Of a DNA stretch of 64,000 nt, positions 34,882 through 42,611 are shown piece after piece. The DNA is taken from the NCBI RefSeq assembly GCF_049898325.1, contig NZ_JAFCXL010000020.1, forward strand, positions 35,665 through 99,664. Reading direction: 5' to 3'. The stretch comes from JAFCUW01 sp049898325. Its GTDB lineage: Bacteria; Pseudomonadota; Gammaproteobacteria; Burkholderiales; Burkholderiaceae_D. Numbering within the stretch: the stretch's first letter is position 1; each line of letters begins with the position of its first letter. The translations under genes and the position numbers were made by a program. The notes under the pieces were generated by a model. It searched no databases. It saw only the letters and a list, made by a program, of their open reading frames with translations, and was not told the origin of the DNA.

Positions 34882-35463
34882 TCAGGCGGCACTACCGGCC
34901 AGCGCCGGTTGCCGCGCCAGGCGGCGCCACTGCAGCCAGGCATAGATGGCGTGCACCCAGTAGCACGCGTACAGCAGCGCCGTCAGGTACAGGCCGCGGC
35001 TGGCGTACAGGGGCACGGCCAGCGAATTGACCAATAGCCAGAACGCCCAGTTTTCAATGCGGCGCTTCATCAGCAGCAATTGGGCAAGCACGCTCAGGGC
35101 CAGCACCAGCGAATCGACGAAGGGCGCGTAGGCGTCCGTAAAATGCAGCAGCAAGGCGCCGTACGCGGCCGCCACCGCCAGCGCAGCCGCGCCCGGCCAC
35201 AGCACGCTGGCGAAGTCGGCGGGCGCGATCGGCAGCGCCGCACCGGCGTCGCCGCGCCGCCAGTACCACCATCCCAGTGCGCTCGAACCAATGAAAAACA
35301 CCTGGAGCAGCACGTCCGCGTACAGGCGTTCCTGGAAAAACAGCACAGCGAACAGGGAGCAGCCGACCATACCGGTCCACCAGGTGTGCACATTGTTGCG
35401 ACCGGCCAGCACGATGGCCAGGGTGGCGCCGCCGTTGGCGGCCAGTTCCAGCATGCCGGTCAT
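34882..35463 (-). CDS. pnuC: PnuC-type nicotinamide (riboside/mononucleotide) transporter
   Basis: This is a 193-aa protein with seven predicted helices, of the PnuC/SWEET-like vitamin transporter fold. Typical pieces are NVHTWWTGMVGCSLFAVLFF in helix 2, the WWYWRRG loop, and the diagnostic RRIENWAFWLLVNSLAVPLYASRGLYLTALLY. PnuC proteins move nicotinamide riboside (or thiamine/riboflavin in PnuT/PnuX relatives), and no NAD gene is adjacent to settle this. Neighbouring genes do not explain it. The ATG at 35463 has GGAG seven bases before it and overlaps the stop of a short upstream reading frame. Confidence 0.87.
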   Translation of the reverse strand: MTGMLELAANGGATLAIVLAGRNNVHTWWTGMVGCSLFAVLFFQERLYADVLLQVFFIGSSALGWWYWRRGDAGAALPIAPADFASVLWPGAAALAVAAAYGALLLHFTDAYAPFVDSLVLALSVLAQLLLMKRRIENWAFWLLVNSLAVPLYASRGLYLTALLYACYWVHAIYAWLQWRRLARQPALAGSAA

Positions 35464-35498
35464 GCGCCGGCTCCGGCCAGTGTGTTCGTCGTTTGCAT
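35460..35498 (-). CDS. 12-codon leader ORF overlapping pnuC start
   Basis: The frame encodes MQTTNTLAGAGA and its TGA stop overlaps the pnuC ATG (ATGA, plus-strand 35460-35463). It has its own ribosome binding site GAGG eight bases upstream. The arrangement fits translational coupling or a leader peptide that controls pnuC. No attenuator-type codon run is present. The small size means chance cannot be excluded. Confidence 0.4.
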   Translation of the reverse strand: MQTTNTLAGAGA

Positions 35499-35620
35499 CG
35501 AATGATCCTCATGTTGTCCTGGCGCGCGCCTGGTCGAGCCTGGCCATGATACCGCTTGCAGGGGCGCGGCAACATGCAGGCGTATTGCACGCCAAAAAAC
35601 CAGGGCAACATGGCAGGCAG

Positions 35621-36088
35621 CTAAGCCAGGCCCAGCACCAACAACACGATGTAAGCGAGAAAGCCCCAGATGGCGATCCTGACCGCGAGCTTGACAATCA
35701 CGCCAGTAATGACCATCGCCCAATGGAACAGCCAGCCCGCCGCATAGCCAACGATCGCGCCAAGCGCAAGGTAGAGGCCCAGTTGGATGGCACTGAGCTG
35801 GGGCGCATACCCCCAGACGAGGGCGATGACGGCAAACATGGCGGCCCCCGCCCGCGCAGTGCGGCTTGCCGAAGACGGTGCTGTCGGAACAGGCGCATGC
35901 GCATACTGCGCCGGTGAAACGGGATTGACATGGTCCGATGTATCTATCTGCGTCGGTGTGGCAACACTGACGGGCGTGGCGCGCTCCTGCGCACGGACCT
36001 CCTCCTGGCGGCGCACCCAGGCGCCATATTTCTCGGCCTGCGTCGTTGCATTGGCAGGATCGTTGTAACCGTCGCGTACTTCGCTCAT
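35621..36088 (-). CDS. Small membrane protein of unknown function
   Basis: This 155-aa protein has a hydrophilic N-terminal half (MSEVRDGYNDPANATTQAEKYGAWVRRQEEVRAQE, Thr/Pro-rich to about residue 75). Three hydrophobic segments follow: about 79-96, 100-124 and 131-155 (GYAAGWLFHWAMVITGVIVKLAVRIAIWGFLAYIVLLVLGLA). I do not recognise the family. The ribosome binding site GGAGGGG is four bases before the ATG. It may be transcribed with the damaged gene upstream of it on the same strand. Confidence 0.7.
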   Translation of the reverse strand: MSEVRDGYNDPANATTQAEKYGAWVRRQEEVRAQERATPVSVATPTQIDTSDHVNPVSPAQYAHAPVPTAPSSASRTARAGAAMFAVIALVWGYAPQLSAIQLGLYLALGAIVGYAAGWLFHWAMVITGVIVKLAVRIAIWGFLAYIVLLVLGLA

Positions 36089-36134
36089 GTTCCCCTCCGT
36101 GAAAACGGCGCCTGCAGGTGATGGCGGGATGACT

Positions 36135-36594
36135 TCACCTGCACGCGCCCTGTTGACAGATGTCGTGCCCGTGCTGGCCATGCTTCTGGCCCGGGCAGAG
36201 CGCGGCGTTGGCCGGCACATAGACCGGGTAAGCGCAGCGGTTCTTTAAAAGATTGGTGGTCGACCCGATCTCGTGCGTGATGCACGGATGGGGGCCTGAT
36301 ACGACGGACGGTGCGCCAGCGCGGGATGCGTCGGCGGCGCCGGCCGCATGCGCAAGCCCAGGCGGCAGGGCCTGGCGGGGCTGAGGTATTCCCGGGCCTG
36401 GCGATCGCCCACGCCGAATTGGCCGCCTTGTCCAGCGCATCAGCAGCATGCTTGCTCAATCGTCGCTTGAGCTCGTCCAACGGGTCGGCAGAAGCGACGG
36501 ACATCGCCACGGTGGCAGCCGGTGCAGCCCGTGCCGGCACGCTGCACCAGCGGATCGACCGTGCGAGCCGCAGCTCGACCAGACATGGATTCAT
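36135..36594 (-). pseudogene. Probable frameshifted small Cys-rich exported protein
   Basis: Two overlapping frames each hold half of what looks like one gene. From an ATG at 36594 the first frame gives a signal-like N terminus and DPLDELKRRLSKHAADALDKAANSAWAIARPGN. The second frame, running to 36135, gives PHPCITHEIGSTTNLLKNRCAYPVYVPANAALCPGQKHGQ and a final Cys-rich tail, which has the look of small proteins with paired cysteines and an 'N-x-C-x-x-P-V' core. The switch falls at about 36350-36385, in a GC-rich tract, so one inserted or deleted base would fuse them. It could be a real mutation or a sequencing error. No function is known. Confidence 0.4.
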
Positions 36595-36715
36595 TGCTGA
36601 CACCCCTTGCACGGCCCGGCAGGGCCGATTGATTGCGCGATGCACCAATGTAGGACGGTTTCATCGCGTGGTCATCTCCCAAACGGGAGAGCGCTTTGCA
36701 GGGCCACGGGAGCGG

Positions 36716-37321
36716 CTATTCTGTCGTGGTGGTCAGCCACAGCGCTGCCGATGACTTGCCGGTCCGAGAAATTTCGCCGCAATAGTCCCTGGCGCCGAAG
36801 TGTTTCGCCACCCGCGCCGCCGGCACGGATACCCATTTGATACTGAGCAGGGTGCCGACGGATGTCACCTTGACGGTCATATTGGCGTCGTCGCGCTCGG
36901 CGTAGGCGGCGCCTGGCTTGCCGGGCACCCGCTTGTCATCGAGTGCCCAGGCGCACGCCATCATGTACCGTGGCGTGGCCTGGGGCGCAAGCGGAAACCT
37001 GGCGGGCTTGACGATGCGCCGGGCACCGGCCATTTTTAGCGACGGCAGATAGTCGGCGTACTGGAGCAGCAATACCTCTCCCGATTCAAACCAGCCGAAC
37101 GTTGCCAGGCCTGCCGGAGGCGCATCGCCTGTCGAGGTCGCGGTACGGTCTGTATAGGACGACAGGATCGAGTACTTGCTGTCTTTGGCGTTTTTGGGGA
37201 AGTAGTTGCCACCGACGTGCATCGTTGCGTATAAGCCAGATGCTACCTGCGCACGCACGGGAAGCGCCATGTACACGCAGGCGAGGCCAAGCGCGGCAGC
37301 GCGCGCGGGGAAGAAACACAT
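36716..37321 (-). CDS. Exported protein of unknown function
   Basis: This 201-aa protein has a signal peptide (MCFFPARAAALGLACVYMALPVRAQ) and a mature part with no recognised domain: YATMHVGGNYFPKN, FGWFESGEVLLLQYADYLPSLKM, ARFPLAPQATPRYMMACAWALDDKRVPGKPG and a C-terminal GEISRTGKSSAALWLTTTTE. The ATG at 37321 has AGGAGG five bases upstream, a strong ribosome binding site. It lies on the same strand as, but 159 bp after, the LuxR-type regulator. Confidence 0.75.
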   Translation of the reverse strand: MCFFPARAAALGLACVYMALPVRAQVASGLYATMHVGGNYFPKNAKDSKYSILSSYTDRTATSTGDAPPAGLATFGWFESGEVLLLQYADYLPSLKMAGARRIVKPARFPLAPQATPRYMMACAWALDDKRVPGKPGAAYAERDDANMTVKVTSVGTLLSIKWVSVPAARVAKHFGARDYCGEISRTGKSSAALWLTTTTE

Positions 37322-37480
37322 CGTGCCCTCCTGAAGAGTTGCGAACCCGGCACAGCAGTCATTGCTCGCCCAAGCACCTTGCCGCCGCTTGCGCGGCCAT
37401 CGCGGAAGCTGCGGGCAACCACGTACAAATCGTCTGTCACCCTGTGGCCCCCATACGGGACAGGAACTACGGCACAGGAA

Positions 37481-38644
37481 CTACGGCAGGTTTGCCAGGT
37501 CGGCCACGCTGCGTGACACCAGGGTGGCGAGCGCGCCCTGCCGGCCCGTACCGGTCTTTGCCAGCGCTTTTTTCACGTGGGTGCGTACGGTCCCGAGGCC
37601 CACACCGAGGGACGCGGCAATGTGTTCCTGCGAGTGGCCTTCGCCAATCGCCACGGCAATCGCCGCTTCCGCGCGCGTCAGGCCGAACATGTCGCGCAGC
37701 ACCGCGCTGGCGCCCGGTCCGGACGCTTGCGGATCGCGGATGAAAATGAGCGCCACCGGTTGCGAGACGGTGTCGTGGGCCCAGGTGGCGCGCCACGGCG
37801 ACACCAGCACAGTAAGCGGCAATTGCCCGGCACGTGGCACCGCGAATGCCGCGCCCGGCAGGTGGACGTCGCCAGCGGCCGTGCGCTCTGCCTCGCGTAC
37901 CAGCCGCGCCAGCCGCGTGTTCAGGCCGGGGTCCTGGATGCAAAGCCGTTGCGCATGGATGGCCACTGCGCTTGCTCCCATCAACTGCTGTTCAGCCGCC
38001 CGGTTCGCATACAGCACGGTGCGCGACGCATCGACCACCAGCACCCCGATGCCGATGTGCTCAAGCGCGGCCAGTGCCGCATTGCGCGCCAGCGCACCGC
38101 TGCGCAAGCGCTCGCGCAAGCCCAGCGCACGGCGTACGTGCGGGAACAGGCGCGCCAGTTGAACGCGATCGGCCGCGCCATAGGGGCCAGCGGCACGGGC
38201 CCGGTGCACCCCGAGCACGCCGGTTGCGCCATGCTGCGTGGGAAACAGCACGCCCACCATATGATAGATGCCGAGCTTGCGCGTCCAGTCCTGATAAAAG
38301 CCCGTGCGCTCGTACTGCGCATCGGGCATCAGGCTCTGGCTGGTGAACACCCGGGCCATGCCCACGCTCGCGGAGAGCGCGACCCACAGATCGTTGCGCT
38401 GCCAGTGCTCGGCCCACGAGCGGTCCTGCGCCGCAATACGCAGGTTCTCGGTCACGCTCGCCAGTATGGGGTCGGACTGGCCGCCGCCGTAGGTCTTGAG
38501 CACCACACTGGTCGAGCCAAAGGCCGCGGCGATGGTGGCAGCCATGCCTTGCCATCGCTCGTCATCGAGCACCGCGTCATAGAGCAGATTGATCACCGAC
38601 TCCAGGCGGTCCGCTGGACGCACCGGCTTGCCTGCTGCACGCAT
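37481..38644 (-). CDS. LuxR-family regulator with GAF/PAS-like sensor region
   Basis: This 387-aa regulator lacks a receiver domain. The N-terminal region (about 1-170) looks like a ligand- or PAS-type sensor (LLYDAVLDDERWQGMAATIAAAFGSTSVVLKTYGG). A second PAS-like stretch has ALEHIGIGVLVVDASRTVLYANRAAEQ. The C-terminal LuxR HTH is GLTRAEAAIAVAIGEGHSQEHIAASLGVGLGTVRTHVKKALAKTGTGRQGAL. The architecture is common in Oxalobacteraceae and Burkholderiales. The ATG at 38644 has GGGGAG seven bases upstream. Signal and targets are unknown. Confidence 0.88.
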   Translation of the reverse strand: MRAAGKPVRPADRLESVINLLYDAVLDDERWQGMAATIAAAFGSTSVVLKTYGGGQSDPILASVTENLRIAAQDRSWAEHWQRNDLWVALSASVGMARVFTSQSLMPDAQYERTGFYQDWTRKLGIYHMVGVLFPTQHGATGVLGVHRARAAGPYGAADRVQLARLFPHVRRALGLRERLRSGALARNAALAALEHIGIGVLVVDASRTVLYANRAAEQQLMGASAVAIHAQRLCIQDPGLNTRLARLVREAERTAAGDVHLPGAAFAVPRAGQLPLTVLVSPWRATWAHDTVSQPVALIFIRDPQASGPGASAVLRDMFGLTRAEAAIAVAIGEGHSQEHIAASLGVGLGTVRTHVKKALAKTGTGRQGALATLVSRSVADLANLP

Positions 38645-38841
38645 GGGTACTCTCCCCAACTTTGAACCATGGCATCCGGTTGGACCGGCAACGCGCGCAT
38701 TTGGTTCAAATTTTTGCCATTGCAGGCCTGGCGTCGGCGCACGGCGGCCTGCGCGCTTTACCTGCGCCGTGCACGCGCCCATACTCGGGGCGCACACTGG
38801 TGGGCTTGCCAGTGACGCCCCGGCCTTTGGAGCAATACCGT

Positions 38842-38985
38842 TTGAAAACTGTTTTACACGTCATTGCGGCACTCGCGTGTGCGAATGTGCACGCGAGTGC
38901 CTGGCAGCCGCCCCAGGGCACCGGGCAAGTGGCGCTCTGGCCTGGCGCCAGGGCCGTTGAAGTGGACGTGGCCGAGGGCCGGCGC
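38842..38985 (+). pseudogene. 5' stub of a secreted alpha/beta-hydrolase (acetylesterase-type)
   Basis: From a TTG at 38842, with GGAG nine bases before it, the frame encodes a good signal peptide (KTVLHVIAALACANVHA) followed by AWQPPQGTGQVALWPGARAVEV. That is the usual mature N terminus of secreted acetylesterase/lipase-type hydrolases (AWQP.pGh.QvpLWPGa). After about 45 codons the similarity ends and the frame continues antisense to the acyl-CoA dehydrogenase gene as Arg/Pro-rich noise. The catalytic domain is missing, so this is a gene head left by a deletion or rearrangement. The ribosome binding site and start are intact. Confidence 0.6.
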
Positions 38986-38986
38986 C

Positions 38987-40162
38987 TTATCTCGCCGGCG
39001 CGGCCGGGCCCCGCAACAGCGTGCGGGCGATGCTCCAGCGGTGCACCTCGGACGGGCCGTCGTAGATGCGAAAGGCGCGCACATCGGCAAAGATGCGCGC
39101 CACCACCGTTTCGTGGGTCACCCCCTGCCCGCCCAGGATCTGCACGCAGCGGTCGACGACGCGCCAGATCGCTTCCGACGAGGCCACCTTGGCCACGCTC
39201 GACTCGTGCTTGCCCAAATGGGCCTGGTCGAGTACCCAGGCGCAGTGGGCGATCACCAGGCGCGTCGTGTGCAGATCGATTTCATTGTCGGCCAGCATGA
39301 AGCCGACGCCCTCGTGGGCGCCCAGCTGCTTGCCGAAAGCCTGGCGGCTGCGCGCATAGTCGAGGGCGACGTCGTGCGCGCGCCGGGCCGCGCCCAGCCA
39401 GCGCATGCAGTGGGTCAGGCGGGCCGGCGACAGGCGCACCTGGGCATACTTGAAACCCTGGCCCAGTTCGCCCAGGATGTCGCTGGCCGGCACCCGCAGA
39501 TTGTTGAACGACACCACCCCGTGGCCGCCAGGAAAGCAGGAATCGAGCGAATCCATCATCCGTTCAACGACGATGCCGGGGCTGTCCATGTCGGCCAGGA
39601 ACATGGTCGCCTCGCCGCTGTCGAGCTTGGCCATGATGATGGCGAAGCTGGCGCCGTCGGCGCCCGTGATGAACCATTTTTCGCCGCTGATGAGGTAATC
39701 GTCGCCATCCTGGACGGCGCGCGTGAGCAGCATGCCGGGGTCGGCGCCGGCGCCGGGCGCGGGCTCGGTCATGCAAAAGCACGAGCGGATGGCGCCCGCC
39801 GCCAGCGGCCGCAGCCAGCGCTCTTTCTGCGCCGGCGTGGCGACCATTTCCAGCAGGTGCATATTGCCCTCGTCGGGCGCGGCGATGTTGAGCGCCACCG
39901 GGCCCAGCGGCGAGTAACCGGCTTCCTCGAACATCACCGCCTTGGCCGCGTGGTCCAGGCCCAGGCCGCCGAATTCGACGGACACGTGGGCCGACAGCAG
40001 GCCGGCGGCGCGCGCCTTGCCGATCAGTTCGGCACGCAAGGCTTCGGTCGGCCCGTGCGGCGTGCAGCGGGGATCGCGTTCCATCGGGATGACGTGGTCG
40101 GCAATGAAGGCGCGGGTGCGCGCCTGCAATTGCTGCAAGGCTTCGGAAATCGGGTAGTTCAT
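38987..40162 (-). CDS. Acyl-CoA dehydrogenase family protein
   Basis: This is a 391-aa flavoprotein dehydrogenase. It has an N-terminal helical domain, then the FAD/substrate motif CFCMTEPAPGAGADPGMLLTRA and the beta-barrel core YLISGEKWFITGADGASFAIIMAKLD. The C-terminal helical domain has SRQAFGKQLGAHEGVGFMLADNEIDLH, LGGQGVTHETVVARIFADVRAFRIYDGPSEVHRWSIA; the Glu in GPSEVH marks a dimer or base position used in many acyl-CoA dehydrogenases. The sequence resembles the long subfamily that takes branched or aryl chains (ACAD10/11-like), but the substrate is not resolved. The start is the ATG at 40162 with AAGGA upstream. Its 3' end abuts the hydrolase stub. Confidence 0.9.
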   Translation of the reverse strand: MNYPISEALQQLQARTRAFIADHVIPMERDPRCTPHGPTEALRAELIGKARAAGLLSAHVSVEFGGLGLDHAAKAVMFEEAGYSPLGPVALNIAAPDEGNMHLLEMVATPAQKERWLRPLAAGAIRSCFCMTEPAPGAGADPGMLLTRAVQDGDDYLISGEKWFITGADGASFAIIMAKLDSGEATMFLADMDSPGIVVERMMDSLDSCFPGGHGVVSFNNLRVPASDILGELGQGFKYAQVRLSPARLTHCMRWLGAARRAHDVALDYARSRQAFGKQLGAHEGVGFMLADNEIDLHTTRLVIAHCAWVLDQAHLGKHESSVAKVASSEAIWRVVDRCVQILGGQGVTHETVVARIFADVRAFRIYDGPSEVHRWSIARTLLRGPAAPAR

Positions 40163-40271
40163 GGCGTCCTTGTGGTGGGGGCCGGCGGCCGGCATCGATC
40201 TGATGCGCTATTGTTCCACATCGCCGCCCGCGCCGTGCGCACAAGTCCGCTCCCCGCCCTTTCTCCCCCTG

Positions 40272-40646
40272 TCAGGCGGCGTCCTCGATATCGAAGCGCA
40301 CCACCTGGTCCCCCGCAAAGGTGAACACGTGCCGCACGAGGCGGTCGTGCAAGCCGTGCGCCTGGTCCTGCAAGGGCTGGCCCGCCAGGTCGCGCACCGT
40401 CTGCATGACGGTGACGACGAGCGCGCCGTCGGCCGCCTGCGCAAAGCGCACGGGCTGCACGTGGGGACTGATCTGCGCCCATTGTTGCGTCCAGTACTGG
40501 CGCAGCGCAGCGTGGCCATGCACGTGGCCCCCATCCATGCCGTTGGCCCAGGCGACATCGCTGGCCAGCGCGGCCAGCACGCCGTCGATCTGCCTGGCGT
40601 TGAAGTCCTCGTACATGCGTACAACAAGTGCCTGCTGACGGTCCAT
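40272..40646 (-). CDS. SnoaL/NTF2-like protein
   Basis: This is a 124-aa protein of the NTF2-like alpha+beta barrel (SnoaL-like) group: VVRMYEDFNARQIDGVLAALASDVAWANGMDGGHVHGHAALRQYWTQQWAQI near the N terminus, then FTFAGDQVVRFDIED at the end. Members can be small hydrolases, isomerases or ligand binders; no catalytic assignment is possible. AAGGA precedes the ATG by seven bases. It is divergent from the MarR gene and so may be its target. Confidence 0.82.
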   Translation of the reverse strand: MDRQQALVVRMYEDFNARQIDGVLAALASDVAWANGMDGGHVHGHAALRQYWTQQWAQISPHVQPVRFAQAADGALVVTVMQTVRDLAGQPLQDQAHGLHDRLVRHVFTFAGDQVVRFDIEDAA

Positions 40647-40733
40647 TGCGCGGTCCTTTACCAGTAAAAAACAAGTGAAAAAGTGGGGGCGGATTGCCCG
40701 TATGGCTGCTACACTGACGCCATCATAAACAAT

Positions 40734-40745
40734 ATAGGCACCTAT
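40734..40745. promoter_or_regulatory. 12-bp palindrome covering the MarR start codon
   Basis: ATAGG-CA-CCTAT is perfect, and its right arm contains the first two bases of the ATG at 40744. A MarR dimer bound here would block initiation of its own gene and lie 88 bp from the divergent SnoaL-like gene. Autoregulation is inference from position. Confidence 0.45.
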
Positions 40746-41214
40746 GCAAAGCCCTGTTTCCCTGTCGGCGGTACTGACGACGCCGGGACACCTGATCAGC
40801 CTGGCGGCGCGCGTGTTTGCGCGCCTGAGCGAAGCCCGCCTCAAGCCGCTGGGCTTCGGGGTGGGCCACTTGCCCGTGCTGGTGGCGCTCGAGGACGGCC
40901 TGGCCGCCTCGCAGCGCGAGCTGGCCCGGTTTGCCCGCATCGAACAGCCGTCGATGGCGCAGATGCTCACGCGCATGGAGCGCGACGGCCTGATCAGCCG
41001 AAGCGCCCATCCCACCGATGGCCGCAGCAGCCAGATCACGCTGACCGAGGCGGCCCGCGCGCGCCTGCCGGCCGCCTGCGAGGTGCTGCTTGAGGGCAAC
41101 CGCGCGGCGCTGGACGGCTTTTCGGCGCAGGAAGCGGCCCAGTTGGGCGCGCTGCTGGGCCGCCTGATCGCCAACCTTGATCGCGTCACCGGTGGCGCCA
41201 CACCGCCGGGCTGA
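40744..41214 (+). CDS. MarR-family transcriptional regulator
   Basis: This is a 156-aa MarR-type winged-helix regulator. The dimerisation helices are at the N and C ends; the central DNA-binding part reads LAASQRELARFARIEQPSMAQMLTRMERDGLISRSAHPTDGRSSQITLTEAARARL, with the wing DGRS. No conventional ribosome binding site precedes the ATG: the start lies inside a palindrome and only a weak AGG (40736-40738) is near. A leaderless or poorly translated message is possible. Confidence 0.9.
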   Translation: MQSPVSLSAVLTTPGHLISLAARVFARLSEARLKPLGFGVGHLPVLVALEDGLAASQRELARFARIEQPSMAQMLTRMERDGLISRSAHPTDGRSSQITLTEAARARLPAACEVLLEGNRAALDGFSAQEAAQLGALLGRLIANLDRVTGGATPPG

Positions 41215-41275
41215 GCGGGCGCGCCGCGCGTGGTCGCAATCACGCCCGGCGCGGGGGCCAGGCCGCGTGCTGGTA

Positions 41276-41299
41276 CTTAGTTGCTTAGTGGCTTAGTGG
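41276..41299. repeat. Three tandem copies of an 8-bp unit at the cydX stop
   Basis: CTTAGTTG, CTTAGTGG and CTTAGTGG follow each other without a gap. On the minus strand each unit supplies a TAA, and because the unit is 8 bp these stops fall in all three frames just after and at the end of cydX. Confidence 0.8.
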
Positions 41300-41421
41300 C
41301 GCGGCGGCTCCCCGCCCTCCCCCTTGTGGGCCAGGTCGTCCATCATTTCGTACCACATGGCGTTCATGACGGCGAACCCTGCCGCCAGGGGCAATCCCAA
41401 TATCCAGGCGAAATACCACAT
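41293..41421 (-). CDS. cydX: Cytochrome bd small subunit CydX
   Basis: This 42-residue protein (MWYFAWILGLPLAAGFAVMNAM, then a charged tail ending PPRH) has one membrane helix. It is the YbgT/CydX small subunit that stabilises the haems of cytochrome bd. The N-terminal MWYFAWILG and the conserved acidic residues after helix WYEMMDD are diagnostic. AAGGAG stands six bases before the ATG. It is the last gene of the cyd operon, 28 bases after cydB. It is easily missed because of its size. Confidence 0.93.
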   Translation of the reverse strand: MWYFAWILGLPLAAGFAVMNAMWYEMMDDLAHKGEGGEPPRH

Positions 41422-41449
41422 TGATAGCTCCTTGATTAAATAGTTCGGT

Positions 41450-42607
41450 TCAGTAAGCGTGGCGCTTGCCATCGCTGATGTCGGCCGGATTGACCTTGCC
41501 CCACAACACCTTGTAGACCCAGCTGGTGTAGCCGATGATGAGCGGCAGGAAGATGCAGGTGCCGACCAGCATGATGAACAGCGTCAGGTGGCTGGACGAG
41601 GAATCCCACACGGTCAGGCTTGCCTGGGGCTGGATCGACGAGGGCAAAATAAACGGAAACATCGACGCGCCCACGCTGAGGACGATGCCGGCGATCGACA
41701 GGCTGCTAAACAGCATGGTGCTCTTTTCCCAGCGACGCACCAGGCCCAGCAGCGCCAGCGCGGCGCCGCCGATCCCGGCCAGCGGCGCCGCCATGGTCCA
41801 CGGGTGCGCCAGGTAGTTGGCGAACCAGGCGCCGGCCGCGTGCGCGTCGACACTCTTGAACAGGGGATTGGAGGCGCCGGTGGTGACGAGCGCACTGGTA
41901 ATCCGGTAGCCATCGATGAAGGCCCACAGCAGCAGGCCGGCAGCGCTGTAGAGCACGATCACGGCGAGCGCCGACCAGCGGCCCCAGGCGCGTGCGCGAC
42001 CGGCCACCGCCCCACCCGTTTTGAGCACCAGCCAGCTGGCACCATGCATGATCAGCATGGCCACCGACACCAGGCCGCACAGCAGCGCGAACGGGTTGAG
42101 CAGGCCGAAGAAGCTGCCGTCGTAGAAAATCTGCATGTCCGGCGTCAGGCGGAAAGGTACGCCCTGCAACACATTGCCCATCGCCACGCCAAAGATCAGC
42201 GCGGGGATGAAGCCGCCGGCGAACAGCGCCCAGTCCCAGCTGGCGCGCCAGCGCACATTGTCGCGCTTGCTGCGGTACTTGAAACCGACCGGACGCAGGA
42301 TCAGGGCCAGCAGCACCGCCGCCATCGCCAGGTAAAAGCCGGAAAACGACACCGCGTACAGCTGCGGCCAGGCGGCGAAGATGGCGCCGCCGCCCAGCAC
42401 CAGCCAGACCTGGTTGCCTTCCCACACGGGGCCGACGGTGTTGATGACGACCCGCCGCTCGAGGTCGGTCTTGCCCACGAAGGGCAGCAAGATGCCCGTG
42501 CCCAGGTCGAAGCCGTCGGTGATGGCGAAAGCCACCAGCAGCACGCCGAGCAAAATCCACCAGATCAAGCGCAGCACATCGTAGTCAAGCAAGGTATGAA
42601 GGATCAT
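41450..42607 (-). CDS. cydB: Cytochrome bd ubiquinol oxidase subunit II
   Basis: This is a 385-aa membrane subunit with nine predicted helices. Conserved pieces include LRLIWWILLGVLLVAFAITDGFDLGTGILLPFVG, the motif TVGPVWEGNQVWLVLGGGAIFAAWP (acidic proton channel residues), AFIDGYRITS and a C-terminal IGYTSWVYKVLWGKV. Its ATG is 4 bases after the cydA stop, so the two are coupled. Length matches E. coli CydB (379 aa). Confidence 0.96.
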   Translation of the reverse strand: MILHTLLDYDVLRLIWWILLGVLLVAFAITDGFDLGTGILLPFVGKTDLERRVVINTVGPVWEGNQVWLVLGGGAIFAAWPQLYAVSFSGFYLAMAAVLLALILRPVGFKYRSKRDNVRWRASWDWALFAGGFIPALIFGVAMGNVLQGVPFRLTPDMQIFYDGSFFGLLNPFALLCGLVSVAMLIMHGASWLVLKTGGAVAGRARAWGRWSALAVIVLYSAAGLLLWAFIDGYRITSALVTTGASNPLFKSVDAHAAGAWFANYLAHPWTMAAPLAGIGGAALALLGLVRRWEKSTMLFSSLSIAGIVLSVGASMFPFILPSSIQPQASLTVWDSSSSHLTLFIMLVGTCIFLPLIIGYTSWVYKVLWGKVNPADISDGKRHAY

Positions 42608-42611
42608 GGTT

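Noticed and set aside
37102..37743. 213-codon plus-strand frame in the hypothetical-protein region
   Set aside because: It crosses two minus-strand genes and is Arg/Pro/Cys-rich without any motif.
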